From a virus, in the IMG/VR virus record IMGVR_UViG_3300042934_001067, positions 92,277 through 156,276 of that record: a stretch of 64,000 bases of DNA; one strand, 5' to 3'. Under the pieces are notes generated by a model. That model did not search any database, had not been told where the DNA came from, and was given only the letters and a program-made list of their open reading frames with translations. How positions within the stretch are numbered: position 1 is the first letter of the stretch; each line of letters opens with the position of its first letter. The translations under genes were made by a program, and so were the position numbers. Shown in pieces: positions 22,974 through 30,847 of the stretch.

Positions 22974-23678
22974 TCAGGCGGTCAGCGAGTCCTTCAGGCG
23001 CTGCCCCAGCAGCTCCATGCCGGACACCAGGTGGTCGGCGGCGCGGGAGACCTCGGCGAGGTAGATGGCCCAGTAGCGGTCCTGTGCGGAGTACTGGCGG
23101 CCTCGCTGGGTGCGTTCCTCGACCGTCATGCGGCCGGTGGGGGTGACGAATCCGGTGGCCATGGCCTCCTCCCAGCGCCCCTTGGCCAGCATGGAGGGCA
23201 GGCGGTGCGCCAGGTCGGCCTGGCGGCGCCACTCCAGCAGCCCCATGGTGATGCGGAGCAGGAAGTCGTCCTTCTCACGGCCGGTCAGCTTGGAGTAGTC
23301 CTCGGCGTAGGCGCCGGACGGCAGTCGCTTCCACAGCGGCCAGCCGAAGGCGTCGGTCGCGATCTCGCCGGTTTTCAGGTTGACGATCGGCTCGCGGGCG
23401 ATGGCCCAGATGTCGTTGAGGATGAGGAAGATGCCGGGGAACTCGCGGTGGATGACGCCGTTGGCCTCGGCGACGATCCCGGCGATCTCGGCTTCGTCGC
23501 CTGGGCGCCACTCGCGGCGCATCCGGGAGAAGTTCGGGGTGTTGACGCGGGCCCGGTCCGGGGCGATGTCGGGGGCGAGTAGCTGGTCGGCCTCGCGGGA
23601 GACCTCGTCGATGACACGCTTGGCCTGCTCAGCCAGTCTGGTGTCGTCGATGAGGCCGCTGTCGTTGATGTCGCTCAT
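22974..23678 (-). CDS. phage hypothetical protein
   Basis: 234 residues, unrecognised. Helical N-terminus (TRLAEQAKRVIDEVSREADQLL), aromatic centre (GIFLILNDIWAIAREPIVNL, FGWPLWKRLP) and C-terminal helices. Its start overlaps the stop of the 46-residue Cys-rich gene (ATGA). Probably structural or assembly related because of its place before the terminase set; this is inference. Confidence 0.55.
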   Translation of the reverse strand: MSDINDSGLIDDTRLAEQAKRVIDEVSREADQLLAPDIAPDRARVNTPNFSRMRREWRPGDEAEIAGIVAEANGVIHREFPGIFLILNDIWAIAREPIVNLKTGEIATDAFGWPLWKRLPSGAYAEDYSKLTGREKDDFLLRITMGLLEWRRQADLAHRLPSMLAKGRWEEAMATGFVTPTGRMTVEERTQRGRQYSAQDRYWAIYLAEVSRAADHLVSGMELLGQRLKDSLTA

Positions 23679-23815
23679 GCCTGTTCCTCGTCCGGCGGTG
23701 GGCAGTTCTCGTCGCAGTGGGGGTCCGGCTCGCCGTCCTCGGTCTCGGGATGGCGGCGGCGGCCGGAGAAGCAGTCCCAGCAGCAGTCCATGCCGTGGGC
23801 GTGCCGAGGGGTCAC
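23675..23815 (-). CDS. 46-residue Cys-rich protein
   Basis: The GTG start overlaps the stop of the RuvC-like gene and the stop overlaps the next start. It contains MDCCWDCFSGRRRH and HCDENCPPPD, a pattern suited to one metal site. Overlaps on both sides support it as a real gene. Confidence 0.55.
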   Translation of the reverse strand: MTPRHAHGMDCCWDCFSGRRRHPETEDGEPDPHCDENCPPPDEEQA

Positions 23816-24570
23816 GCTGCGGCGGACAGCGGCATGACGGCGGCCTGGGCCTGTCGCTCCTTTTCGTCGAGGAGCCAGGCGAGGGCGAGCATGCAGGCGT
23901 CGCGGATGTGCTCGTTCCAGGGCATGTTCTTGCCCTGGTCCTTGGGCGGGGTCAGGTAGGCCTCGACCATCTCCTTGACGTGGGCCTTCTTGACCGGGTT
24001 CTGCTTGGTTCCGGCGCGGCCGATGAGGAGCTTCTTGGCGTGGCGGTTGTCGACCATGACGGCCCGGCCGCCGGTGGCCCGGTGGACCTCGCGTCCGGCG
24101 AGCAGGATGGACTCGACGCGCTGGCCGTGGACTGGCGGGCGCTCGTAGAGAACAGCGTCGGCCGAGGAGGCGTAGCCCCGGCGATGCTGCAGGACGCTGC
24201 CGTAGACGTACTCGGCGCGGGCGTAGTTGCCGTCGGTGGAGGGGATGTCCAGGACCTCGGCGGGCGGCCGGATCATCGCGGTGGACAGCAGGTGCAGGCC
24301 CAGCTCGTTGGACTTGAGCAGGACGACGCCGGTGTTGGCCAGGGACTGGTCGAATGCCTGGACGGTGGCGTGGGCGAACTGGTCGAGCGTCGGCGGCTGG
24401 AACGGCTTGTGGCGGATCGCGGTGTCCAGGCCGGGGATGGAGGGCTGGGCGGTCTTCATGAGGGCTCCGTTGGCGGTCGGAGGGGCGGGGTCGACGAGGC
24501 GGTCGCCGACGTAGATGTCCCGATTGGCGGTGTCGAGACCGACGTGTTCGAGCAGGCTGCGGATGGTCAT
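23812..24570 (-). CDS. RuvC-like Holliday junction resolvase-type protein
   Basis: 252 residues. RNase H-fold motifs: strand AFDQSLANTGVVLL with first Asp (about residue 73), YERPP with Glu (about 143), the basic stretch HAKKLLIGRAGTKQNPVKKAHVKEMV, and a helix with EHIRDACMLAL carrying the last acidic residue. This is the layout of RuvC-like enzymes that resolve branched DNA. The ATG at 24459 (GGAG upstream, leader motif ACCGCCAACGG) may be the true start; the longer one adds 37 residues. Confidence 0.75.
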   Translation of the reverse strand: MTIRSLLEHVGLDTANRDIYVGDRLVDPAPPTANGALMKTAQPSIPGLDTAIRHKPFQPPTLDQFAHATVQAFDQSLANTGVVLLKSNELGLHLLSTAMIRPPAEVLDIPSTDGNYARAEYVYGSVLQHRRGYASSADAVLYERPPVHGQRVESILLAGREVHRATGGRAVMVDNRHAKKLLIGRAGTKQNPVKKAHVKEMVEAYLTPPKDQGKNMPWNEHIRDACMLALAWLLDEKERQAQAAVMPLSAAA

Positions 24571-24583
24571 CTGTCGCGCTTGC

Positions 24584-25078
24584 TCATGCGCTGGGGTCCT
24601 CCAGGACGGGCTGGGGGCGGCCGACGAGGAAGACGCGGACGCCGTCGCAGTGGTAGGTGCGGGTGTCGTGGGTGAGGTCGTGCGGCATGTGCGGGCGGGG
24701 CATCGAACAGGTCATGTCGCCGTCGAGGGTCTCGGGGGTCGGCATGGCCTCGACCTCGGCCTCGTAGGCACGGCAGATGCCGTAGTTCCTGCCGCGCTGG
24801 CGGATGATCCACCAGCCCTTGGTGACGCTGAGGCTGATCGTGCCTGCGGTGAGCAGGTCTTCCAGCTCGGGCAGGAGCATGGGGTAGAGGGTGCCGGTCC
24901 TCTCGTCGCGCCAGATGACGCGGCAGGAGGAGACGCTGCGCTTGACGTCGTGGATGCGGAGGGTGGCGGCGAAGGGGTTGTTGGGGCGCCACTCTTCGGC
25001 GTCGTCCTGGTAGCGGACGAATCCGAGGAGGTTTCCGGCGGAGCTGAAGGGGGCTGATGCGGGGGTGATGGCAGTCAC
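24584..25078 (-). CDS. phage hypothetical protein
   Basis: 164 residues; the GTG at 25078 overlaps the stop of the nuclease gene (GTGA). It is beta-rich (LGFVRYQDD, SCRVIWRDERTGTLYPML, WWIIRQRGRNYGICRAYEAEVEAM). The C-terminus holds several His (MPHDLTHDTRTYHCDG). Overlap with the Cas4/RecB-like gene suggests a joint role in DNA processing, which is inference. Confidence 0.55.
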   Translation of the reverse strand: MTAITPASAPFSSAGNLLGFVRYQDDAEEWRPNNPFAATLRIHDVKRSVSSCRVIWRDERTGTLYPMLLPELEDLLTAGTISLSVTKGWWIIRQRGRNYGICRAYEAEVEAMPTPETLDGDMTCSMPRPHMPHDLTHDTRTYHCDGVRVFLVGRPQPVLEDPSA

Positions 25079-25923
25079 GCGGCGAAACCGATCTTGACGG
25101 AGCAGGTGCTGGCGGGGCACTTGCGGGCTGCTGCCTTGGCGGTGCAGCAGGCGACGGGTGGCGGAGTTCCCATCTCGACGTACTGTCTGACGGCGCGGTA
25201 CTTCGCTTCCAGGCGGGCGATGTAGAGGTCGTCGCGCGGGATGGTGAACTCGACCATCTTCCATCCGTCGCTCATGGCGAGGAAGAGAATCAGGGCCTTC
25301 GTTTTCCCGGTGAGGGCCATGTACTCCTGGGCCTGGCCGTAGTAGTAGGGCCACTTGAGCCTGAAGGCGTCCAGGTCGTTGCTTTCGATCCCGCGCAAGG
25401 CGGCGGGAGCGGAGGTCTTGAGGTCGAAGATCGCGGCGCCGGGCTCGCACCAGCCGGGGATGTCGAGGAGGCCGTCCATGTGACCGCGCCGTCCGAGGAG
25501 GTCGTCACGTACGCCCCACTCGTCGCACTTCCCCTTGCCCTTGCCGTGGGGCTTGCCACAGCAGACGCAGGTGCCCTTCGGCGGAACGAGGAGACCCATC
25601 TTGATCATGACGGTCTGGACGACCTCGTGCATGATCGTGCCGACCAGGACGGACATCCGGGGGCCGTAGTCCCACTCCGGCTCGATCCACTTCTCTGGGT
25701 GGGCGAGGTAGTAGTACAGCTTCCGCTCGTCCATCGTGGGATGGGTCGAGGGGTGGAACCAGCCGTCGGGCTCACGCTTGGCGGCGTAGGACTCCAGGCG
25801 GACCACGAAGTTCTTGGGGAACGCGCACTGCTGGACGGCGTTTTCAATCAGCGGTACGAGGACCAGCTTCTGGCTGTCGGCGACGACTCGCCGGAAGCTG
25901 GGGGTGAAGACGGGGGCGGCCAC
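25075..25923 (-). CDS. PD-(D/E)XK nuclease, Cas4/RecB-like
   Basis: 282 residues. The GTG at 25923 follows GGGAG; a longer start at 26019 would run inside the membrane gene. Motifs: GHMDGLLDIPGWCEPGAAIFDLKTSA (Asp, then D-x-K), and YYYGQAQEYMALTG (Q-x-x-x-Y helix). Cys groups are CVCCGK and, near the C-terminus, ACCTAKAAARKCPASTC, the places where Cas4/AddB-type enzymes hold an iron-sulphur cluster. It probably trims DNA ends in recombination or replication. Cas4 itself is less likely because no cas genes are near. Confidence 0.75.
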   Translation of the reverse strand: MAAPVFTPSFRRVVADSQKLVLVPLIENAVQQCAFPKNFVVRLESYAAKREPDGWFHPSTHPTMDERKLYYYLAHPEKWIEPEWDYGPRMSVLVGTIMHEVVQTVMIKMGLLVPPKGTCVCCGKPHGKGKGKCDEWGVRDDLLGRRGHMDGLLDIPGWCEPGAAIFDLKTSAPAALRGIESNDLDAFRLKWPYYYGQAQEYMALTGKTKALILFLAMSDGWKMVEFTIPRDDLYIARLEAKYRAVRQYVEMGTPPPVACCTAKAAARKCPASTCSVKIGFAA

Positions 25924-26347
25924 CGGGGGCTCCCTTCTCTTGCTGCAGGTCGTCCGCCTTCTCGGGGTAGAGGGCGGCGACGCGGCTGGCCCGGACGAGG
26001 AACGAGGCGGCGGCGACATGGTGGCCGCCGTGGGCGTCGGGCAGGACGAGCTTGGCCATCTCCAGGGCCAGGTCCTCGACGGTCTTCTCCTTCGCCTCGG
26101 CCTTGTCGCTGCTCGCCCACGACACCCAGTTCCAGGTGTAGAGGGCGAGCTTGATGACGGCGACGGCGAGGAAGCCCCACTGGAAGGTGGCGAGCGAGTA
26201 GACGATCCAGACGGCCTGGGTGAACATCGCCCAGAGCCAGCCGACAGCCTTCTTCTTGCCGACGGCGCGCAGGGCGACGAGGCCGACGAGGTCGATGCCG
26301 CCGAGGATGTAGTTCCAGGCGTCGTCGAGGTTCACGTGCAGGTTCAC
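25844..26347 (-). CDS. phage membrane protein (PnuC-like shape)
   Basis: 167 residues; GTG at 26347. It has about four hydrophobic stretches (ILGGIDLVGLVAL, VGWLWAMFTQAVWIVYSLATFQWGFLAVAVIKLAL), with W/Q placement like the nicotinamide-riboside transporter PnuC. The C-terminal 80 bases overlap the nuclease gene start, so the last residues may be partly constrained. No transport role can be proven. Confidence 0.5.
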   Translation of the reverse strand: MNLHVNLDDAWNYILGGIDLVGLVALRAVGKKKAVGWLWAMFTQAVWIVYSLATFQWGFLAVAVIKLALYTWNWVSWASSDKAEAKEKTVEDLALEMAKLVLPDAHGGHHVAAASFLVRASRVAALYPEKADDLQQEKGAPGGRPRLHPQLPASRRRQPEAGPRTAD

Positions 26348-26379
26348 AGGGGGCTCATTTCGCTGATGGGGTTGATGGG

Positions 26380-26838
26380 TTATGCGGCCTCGTGGAGCAG
26401 GCGTTGTGCGAGCTGCGCGATGACGGGGATGCAGCGCGGGTTGGCATCGACGAGGGCTTCGAGGATGGGCTTGGCCTTGTGCCAGCGTTCGGCGTCCTCG
26501 CGCATCTCGGCGAAGTCGAGGAGGTCGCAGACGGCGAGGTCGGCGTGGACTTCGAGAGAGGCGTTGTTGTAGAAGCGCAGGGCCAGCATGGGGCGTTCGC
26601 CGCTGGCCTGCTCTCCTGCCTTCTCCCACATGGCGCGGGTGACGCTGATGGACTTGGCCAGGGTGGACTTGCCGTCGACAGCGAAGGCGAAAGTGCAGGC
26701 CGTGTGGTCGTGCTTGGCGTCCATCTGATCGCGCCACTGGTTCCCGCTCCCCCGGGTACGACGCATGCCGAGTACCTCGGCCAGCCGCTCCTCATGGGTG
26801 TCACCCATGCGCTTGTTGAGGCCCTTGTCGGTGGTCAC
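26380..26838 (-). CDS. PD-(D/E)XK-type endonuclease / resolvase-like
   Basis: 152 residues. The N-terminal part has GDTHEERLAEVLGMRRTRGSGNQWRDQMDAKH (early Glu and Asp), then FAVDGKSTLAKSISV with D-x-K, the metal site of the nuclease fold; the later Arg/Tyr (LALRFYNN) closes the core. Phage enzymes of this type cut branched or foreign DNA. The GTG start overlaps the stop of the membrane gene (GTGA). Confidence 0.6.
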   Translation of the reverse strand: MTTDKGLNKRMGDTHEERLAEVLGMRRTRGSGNQWRDQMDAKHDHTACTFAFAVDGKSTLAKSISVTRAMWEKAGEQASGERPMLALRFYNNASLEVHADLAVCDLLDFAEMREDAERWHKAKPILEALVDANPRCIPVIAQLAQRLLHEAA

Positions 26839-27272
26839 TTGCCCGGGTACTCCTCTGCGCAGAGGAGCTTGGCGGGCTGGTGCCAGTACCAGATCTCCGC
26901 GCCGTCCTCAATCGGCCGATCGTGGCAGGCGCAGTGCTCGACGGGGACGTCCTCGCCGTGCATGTAGACCAGGCGGGTCGGCGGGAAGGTGGGGTCGATC
27001 GGCAGGGGTTCCCTCGGCTGAGGGTCTTGGGGGAGGAAGTGGGACACGATGCGCCAGACGATGCCTCCGGCCACAACGCCGAGTCCCAGGGCGGTCGCGA
27101 TGAGCAGGGTTCCGAGGCGGAATCCCTCCGTGTCGGCGGCGGCGCCGATGTCGAACTCGTCGTGCAGCTCGTACCAGGCGGTGGCGAGGACGAACAGGAT
27201 GACCCCTGCACTGGCGTAGAAGAAGGTCTCGGTGCCGGTGGCGGCCCAGGCACGCTTCAGGGTCTTCTTCAT
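26835..27272 (-). CDS. small membrane protein
   Basis: 145 residues. Two hydrophobic helices (FFYASAGVILFVLATAWYEL and LLIATALGLGVVAGGIVWRIV), then a cytosolic or exposed part with EHCACHDRP and a final LLCAEEYPGK. Its ATG overlaps the RecA stop (ATGA). The function is unknown. Confidence 0.55.
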   Translation of the reverse strand: MKKTLKRAWAATGTETFFYASAGVILFVLATAWYELHDEFDIGAAADTEGFRLGTLLIATALGLGVVAGGIVWRIVSHFLPQDPQPREPLPIDPTFPPTRLVYMHGEDVPVEHCACHDRPIEDGAEIWYWHQPAKLLCAEEYPGK

Positions 27273-28396
27273 GCTGCGGCCTCCGTGATCTCACCGGTGG
27301 TGGTGTTGACGCCGTCGGGGGCGTCGTCGTAGGTGACCTCGTGGTCGTCCTTGATGTCGCTGGAGATGGCCTCCAGGGCCTTGAGGCGGACCTGCTCGAC
27401 CAGCTCGGGCCGCTCGGCGATGGCGGCCTCGACGCCGGGGCGTCCGCCCTTGACGGTGGTGCCGTCGGGCATCTCGTAGGAGACGGTGGACAGGCGCTTG
27501 ATGGCGCCGGTGGCGATGCCGAGGGTGATGGCCTCGTCGGCGCGGTCGATGCCGACGGGGCCGTACTTGCTGCTGGCCTTGTTGAAGAACCAGTAGTCGG
27601 CGACGCGGCCCTGGGGGGCGAGCTTGTTCCGCTCGACCTTGGCGCGAATCTGGCGGCCGACCTCCAGCTCGGCGGGGGCCTTGGAGACGGCGTCCGAAAT
27701 GGAGACCTTCTTCGTGGGCTCGCCGGTGCGGCTCATCTTGATCTTGGTGGTGGTGTTGTACTTCAGGGCCGACGGCCCGGCGGACTTCTGGCCGCCGCGC
27801 GGGTTGCCGATGTCGGCCCGGTACTGGTTCACGAAGATCACGGCGGCGTTCTGCTCGCGGCACAGGCCCGCGACACGCTTGACCATGCGGGAGATGACCT
27901 GCGAGTTCTTGCCCATGGCGGAGTCCTCGGCGCGCTTCTCGAAGGCGGCCTTGGACTCCATGCCGCCGACGGAGTCGACGGTGACGAGGCAGATCAGACC
28001 GTCGCGCAGCAGCATGCTGATCTGGTCGGAGACGTCCTCGGAGTGGTCCGGGTAGACGTGGATGAAGCGGTCCTCGTCGAGGTCGAGGCCGAGGAGGGCG
28101 GCCCACTCGAAGTCGAAGGACTGCTCCATGTCGATGACCGCGACGCCCCGGTCGGGGAACTTCTTCTGGGCGTCGACCATGGCGAGGATCGTCTGGGTGG
28201 TCTTGCCCATGCCCTCGGGGCCGACGATCTCGTGGGTGCGCTTGAGGGCGAAGCCGCCGCCGAGGGCGTAGTCGAGGGTGAGGGATCCGCTGGAGATGAA
28301 GTCGGGGCGGGTCATGGTGTCGCGTCGGGTGACGCGGTCGCCGTAGACCTTGGTGAGGTCGGCGCGCAGCTTGGCGAGGCGGGACTTGGGCGGCAT
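27269..28396 (-). CDS. RecA-family recombinase
   Basis: 375 residues. RecA polymerises on single-stranded DNA and drives strand exchange. Walker A GPEGMGKTT at about 59-67, Walker B LICLVTVDSVGGM, loop 1/L2 region (NPRGGQKSAGPSALKYN), and the VIFVNQYR strand are visible. It is shorter than or equal to usual RecA and diverges in the C-terminal part, as expected for a phage version. The ATG follows GGGAG, with the leader motif TACCGCCAGGG. It is one of several phage-encoded recombination proteins in this window. Confidence 0.9.
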   Translation of the reverse strand: MPPKSRLAKLRADLTKVYGDRVTRRDTMTRPDFISSGSLTLDYALGGGFALKRTHEIVGPEGMGKTTQTILAMVDAQKKFPDRGVAVIDMEQSFDFEWAALLGLDLDEDRFIHVYPDHSEDVSDQISMLLRDGLICLVTVDSVGGMESKAAFEKRAEDSAMGKNSQVISRMVKRVAGLCREQNAAVIFVNQYRADIGNPRGGQKSAGPSALKYNTTTKIKMSRTGEPTKKVSISDAVSKAPAELEVGRQIRAKVERNKLAPQGRVADYWFFNKASSKYGPVGIDRADEAITLGIATGAIKRLSTVSYEMPDGTTVKGGRPGVEAAIAERPELVEQVRLKALEAISSDIKDDHEVTYDDAPDGVNTTTGEITEAAA

Positions 28397-28423
28397 GCAG
28401 GATCTCCCTGGCGGTAGAGCGGA

Positions 28424-28642
28424 TCAGGCTTGCGGCGTGTTGGCGATGGCCTGTGTGAAGGCTTCACCGAGGCTCCTGCGGGCCGTTCGGAGGTGGCCGA
28501 TATGTGCTCCCGCCTCGTCGAGCTTGTCGAGGAAGGCCATCGCCTTGCGGTAGCCGTCGACCAGCTGTGCGTCAGCGGCCTGGTGAAGTAGGGCCAGGTC
28601 GGCCGTAGCGGTCTCGGGGGTCGGCTTTTCGATGGAGGACAC
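28424..28642 (-). CDS. small helical protein
   Basis: 72 residues; GTG start with AAGGAGCC 5 bases upstream and CCCGCCAAGGAG motif. It is nearly all helix (LALLHQAADAQLVDGYRKAMAFL). It is the first gene of the RecA unit and may be a regulator or a cofactor. No family recognised. Confidence 0.5.
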   Translation of the reverse strand: MSSIEKPTPETATADLALLHQAADAQLVDGYRKAMAFLDKLDEAGAHIGHLRTARRSLGEAFTQAIANTPQA

Positions 28643-28715
28643 GTGGCTCCTTGGCGGGAGGAGTGGTCAGCTGTGGCGGTCAGCTGTTGGCCAATGGCGG
28701 TTGGCTGAATGCAGC

Positions 28716-29330
28716 TTACGCCGCGCGACTGACAGGGGCGCCGTCGAGGACGGTGCGGGCCTGCCCGGCGTCCCACTCCAGGGCCATCTCGATGAGGGCG
28801 AGGCGCTTGAGCATGTACTTCTCGCTGTTGTAGTCGCCGGGCGGGGCGGTGCGGGGGTCGCCGTAGACGCGGCCCTCCTCCAGGCGCATGACGGTCTTGC
28901 TGGTGGACTTGATGGCGTAGGCGAAGACGTTGCGGGTCATCTTCAGGGCGAGGCGGCTGGTCTGGATGGCCTTGCCGAGGCGGGTCCAGGCGGCCTGGCT
29001 GTACTCGGAGCGGTCCGGGGTGAACCCTTCGGTGGAGGGGCTCCAGGTGGGGGCCGACATGACCTTGATGGACTGGTCGACGGTCTCCCGGGCAGTGCCC
29101 TCGTCCCAGTCGAGGACGTAGTCGAGCTGCAGGAGTTCGAGGCGGCCGAGGGCTTCGGCGACGTCGGGCGGGATGAAGCCGGACTCCAGGGCGGCGTACT
29201 CGCGGACGGAGAGGCCGACCTGGAGAGCGACCTTGGCCTGAGAGAGGCCGAGCTGGGTGCGGCGCTCGTGGGCCTTGACGCCGAGGAAGCCCCAGTAGGG
29301 GTGGCGGATGGAGGGGATGAAGCTGGCCAT
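28716..29330 (-). CDS. double helix-turn-helix regulator
   Basis: 204 residues with two XRE-like HTH units: residues 18-55 (HERRTQLGLSQAKVALQVGLSVREYAALESG) and about 118-165 (TRLGKAIQTSRLALKMTRNVFAYAIKSTSKTVMRLEEG). Both are followed by a similar segment ending DWDEGTARETVD and EWDAGQARTVLD, so the protein is an internal duplication. It probably binds tandem or palindromic sites. The ATG follows GAAGGAG. Confidence 0.7.
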   Translation of the reverse strand: MASFIPSIRHPYWGFLGVKAHERRTQLGLSQAKVALQVGLSVREYAALESGFIPPDVAEALGRLELLQLDYVLDWDEGTARETVDQSIKVMSAPTWSPSTEGFTPDRSEYSQAAWTRLGKAIQTSRLALKMTRNVFAYAIKSTSKTVMRLEEGRVYGDPRTAPPGDYNSEKYMLKRLALIEMALEWDAGQARTVLDGAPVSRAA

Positions 29331-29346
29331 GACGGCTCCTTCGGGA

Positions 29347-29814
29347 CTACTCGCCGCTGGGGGCGTGGGGCAGGGAGGCGGCGTTGGCGACGGTGTCGAG
29401 AGCCTCGATGATGGCCTCGGCGTCCTGGTCGACGAAGATCTTCTCCGCGAGGCTGCGCTTGCGGTCGGGGTCCTCGGGGAGCGGCTCCAAGACCCGGCTC
29501 ATCCAGGTACCGCAGCGGGTGCAGAATCCGGCGCCGTTGCGGTACTTGCGGCGCTCGAAGGGGCCGTGGGGCTTGCCGGTGCCGTCGCAGGCTGTGAAGG
29601 TCTGGTACTGCTTCCAGCACTTCTCCTCGGCCTCGGCGAGGGACTTGCCCTCGCCGCGCAGGAAGGTGCCGCCGGGGAACGCTTCGAAGAAGGCGGTCTG
29701 GTAGGCGCCGCCCGGCCCGCCGACCACGACGCCGCGTTCGCCGCCCTGGATGAAGACGTCGTCGGGCCAGTCGTGCTGGGCTTCGGTGCGGGTGTTCTTG
29801 ATCAGTCGGGCCAT
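29347..29814 (-). CDS. phage hypothetical protein with CxxC
   Basis: 155 residues; ATG at 29814. Beta-rich N-terminus (FIQGGERGVVVGGPGG, FFEAFPGGTFLRGE), a CWKQYQTFTACDG segment, then GAGFCTRCGTWMSRV, which with nearby Cys may bind zinc. C-terminal helices are acidic. No family recognised. It lies just before the HTH regulator gene. Confidence 0.5.
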   Translation of the reverse strand: MARLIKNTRTEAQHDWPDDVFIQGGERGVVVGGPGGAYQTAFFEAFPGGTFLRGEGKSLAEAEEKCWKQYQTFTACDGTGKPHGPFERRKYRNGAGFCTRCGTWMSRVLEPLPEDPDRKRSLAEKIFVDQDAEAIIEALDTVANAASLPHAPSGE

Positions 29815-29836
29815 GGCGGCGCCTCCAGAGGGTGAG

Positions 29837-30415
29837 TCAGTTCTTGATCTTGGTCTTGCCGAGCGGGACGGCGTCCTTGAACTGCGGCAGGTCCATCGGC
29901 TCGGAGTAGAGGAAGTACGACTGGTTCGCGCCGACGCTCCACTCGACGTAGGCGCCGCTCTCGGCGTCCTCGCCGTAGTACGAGGTGCAGTTGGACTGGC
30001 TGGAGTAGGTGCCGTCCATGGAGGGGCCCTGGACGACCATGTCGCCGTCGTACTGGCCGAGGTCACCGCGCGTCTTGGTCTCCGGCGGGAGGAGGCTGAC
30101 GCAGTAGGTGACGGGCAGCCCCTTGAGGACGTAGTAGCCGTACTGGCCGTTGGCGTTCTGGATGTAGACGTAGGACAGCTTGTTGGCCTGCTTGCCCCAG
30201 GTCTTGATCCAGAAGTTCTTCGTCTCGCGGGTCGGCGAGTAGTCGAGCTTCGCGGCGGGCTGCTTGGCGACCAGCTCGTCGTAGTTGCTGTTGCGGGCCT
30301 TGTTCTCCTTCGACCGCGAGGAGGGCTTGGACTCCTCCTCGCAGGCGGTGAGGCCGACGGCGAGGAAGACGACCGCGAGGGCGGCGAGGATGCGGTGGGT
30401 CAGGCGGCTGCGCAC
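29837..30415 (-). CDS. phage-encoded lipoprotein
   Basis: 192 residues; GTG at 30415. A signal peptide (VRSRLTHRILAALAVVFLAVG) ends with lipobox LTAC, so it should be lipid-anchored to the outer face. The mature part is rich in Tyr/Gln/Ser with Cys (VTYCVSLL, SNCTSYYG). It overlaps the upstream membrane gene by 16 bases. Lipoproteins on temperate phages often alter the surface, for example by excluding other phages, which is inferred here. Confidence 0.65.
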   Translation of the reverse strand: MRSRLTHRILAALAVVFLAVGLTACEEESKPSSRSKENKARNSNYDELVAKQPAAKLDYSPTRETKNFWIKTWGKQANKLSYVYIQNANGQYGYYVLKGLPVTYCVSLLPPETKTRGDLGQYDGDMVVQGPSMDGTYSSQSNCTSYYGEDAESGAYVEWSVGANQSYFLYSEPMDLPQFKDAVPLGKTKIKN

Positions 30416-30837
30416 TGGGTCTCCTGGATGTTCAGGTCGAGGGTGTAGGGGAGGTCGGTGTCCTGGAAGGCCTGCCGGTGGTTCTGGGAGGCCTTGGAGT
30501 TGTAGGAGGTGATGGAGTCCGCCCGGGCGTTGCGCTGGGCGGTGATGACCTGCTGGAGCTTCTCCGCGCGGTCCTGGGAGGGCTTGGTGGCCAGCTCGGT
30601 CTCGGCGTTCTTGATGGCGGCCTCGGCGGTCTGGACGGAGGCGCAGAGGTCGAAGAACTCCTCGTAGCTGCCGATACGGAAGTCGCCGTTGGCGACGGTC
30701 TTCTCCCGGACGTCGGCCGCGCCGCGCAGGTCGGCGGTGGCCCACCTGATGCCGAAGGTCACGGTGGTGATGGCGGCGATGCCGAAGGACACCCAGGCGA
30801 TGATCTTGATCAGAAGGCGACGGTCGGATCTGTCCAC
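30400..30837 (-). CDS. single-span membrane-anchored helical protein
   Basis: 145 residues; GTG start after GAGGAG. One hydrophobic helix near the N-terminus (IKIIAWVSFGIAAITTVTFGI), then a mostly helical exposed part with two Cys (FDLCASV, ETQCAAA). It overlaps the lipoprotein gene, so the two likely work at the membrane together. It is close to the N-in/C-out anchor type used by exclusion proteins; function unknown. Confidence 0.6.
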   Translation of the reverse strand: MDRSDRRLLIKIIAWVSFGIAAITTVTFGIRWATADLRGAADVREKTVANGDFRIGSYEEFFDLCASVQTAEAAIKNAETELATKPSQDRAEKLQQVITAQRNARADSITSYNSKASQNHRQAFQDTDLPYTLDLNIQETQCAAA

Positions 30838-30847
30838 GGTGGGCTCC

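Noticed and set aside
24567-24587. Six-codon frame MSKRDR between two overlapping genes
   Set aside because: It has both overlaps of a coupling peptide but is too short to call a gene.
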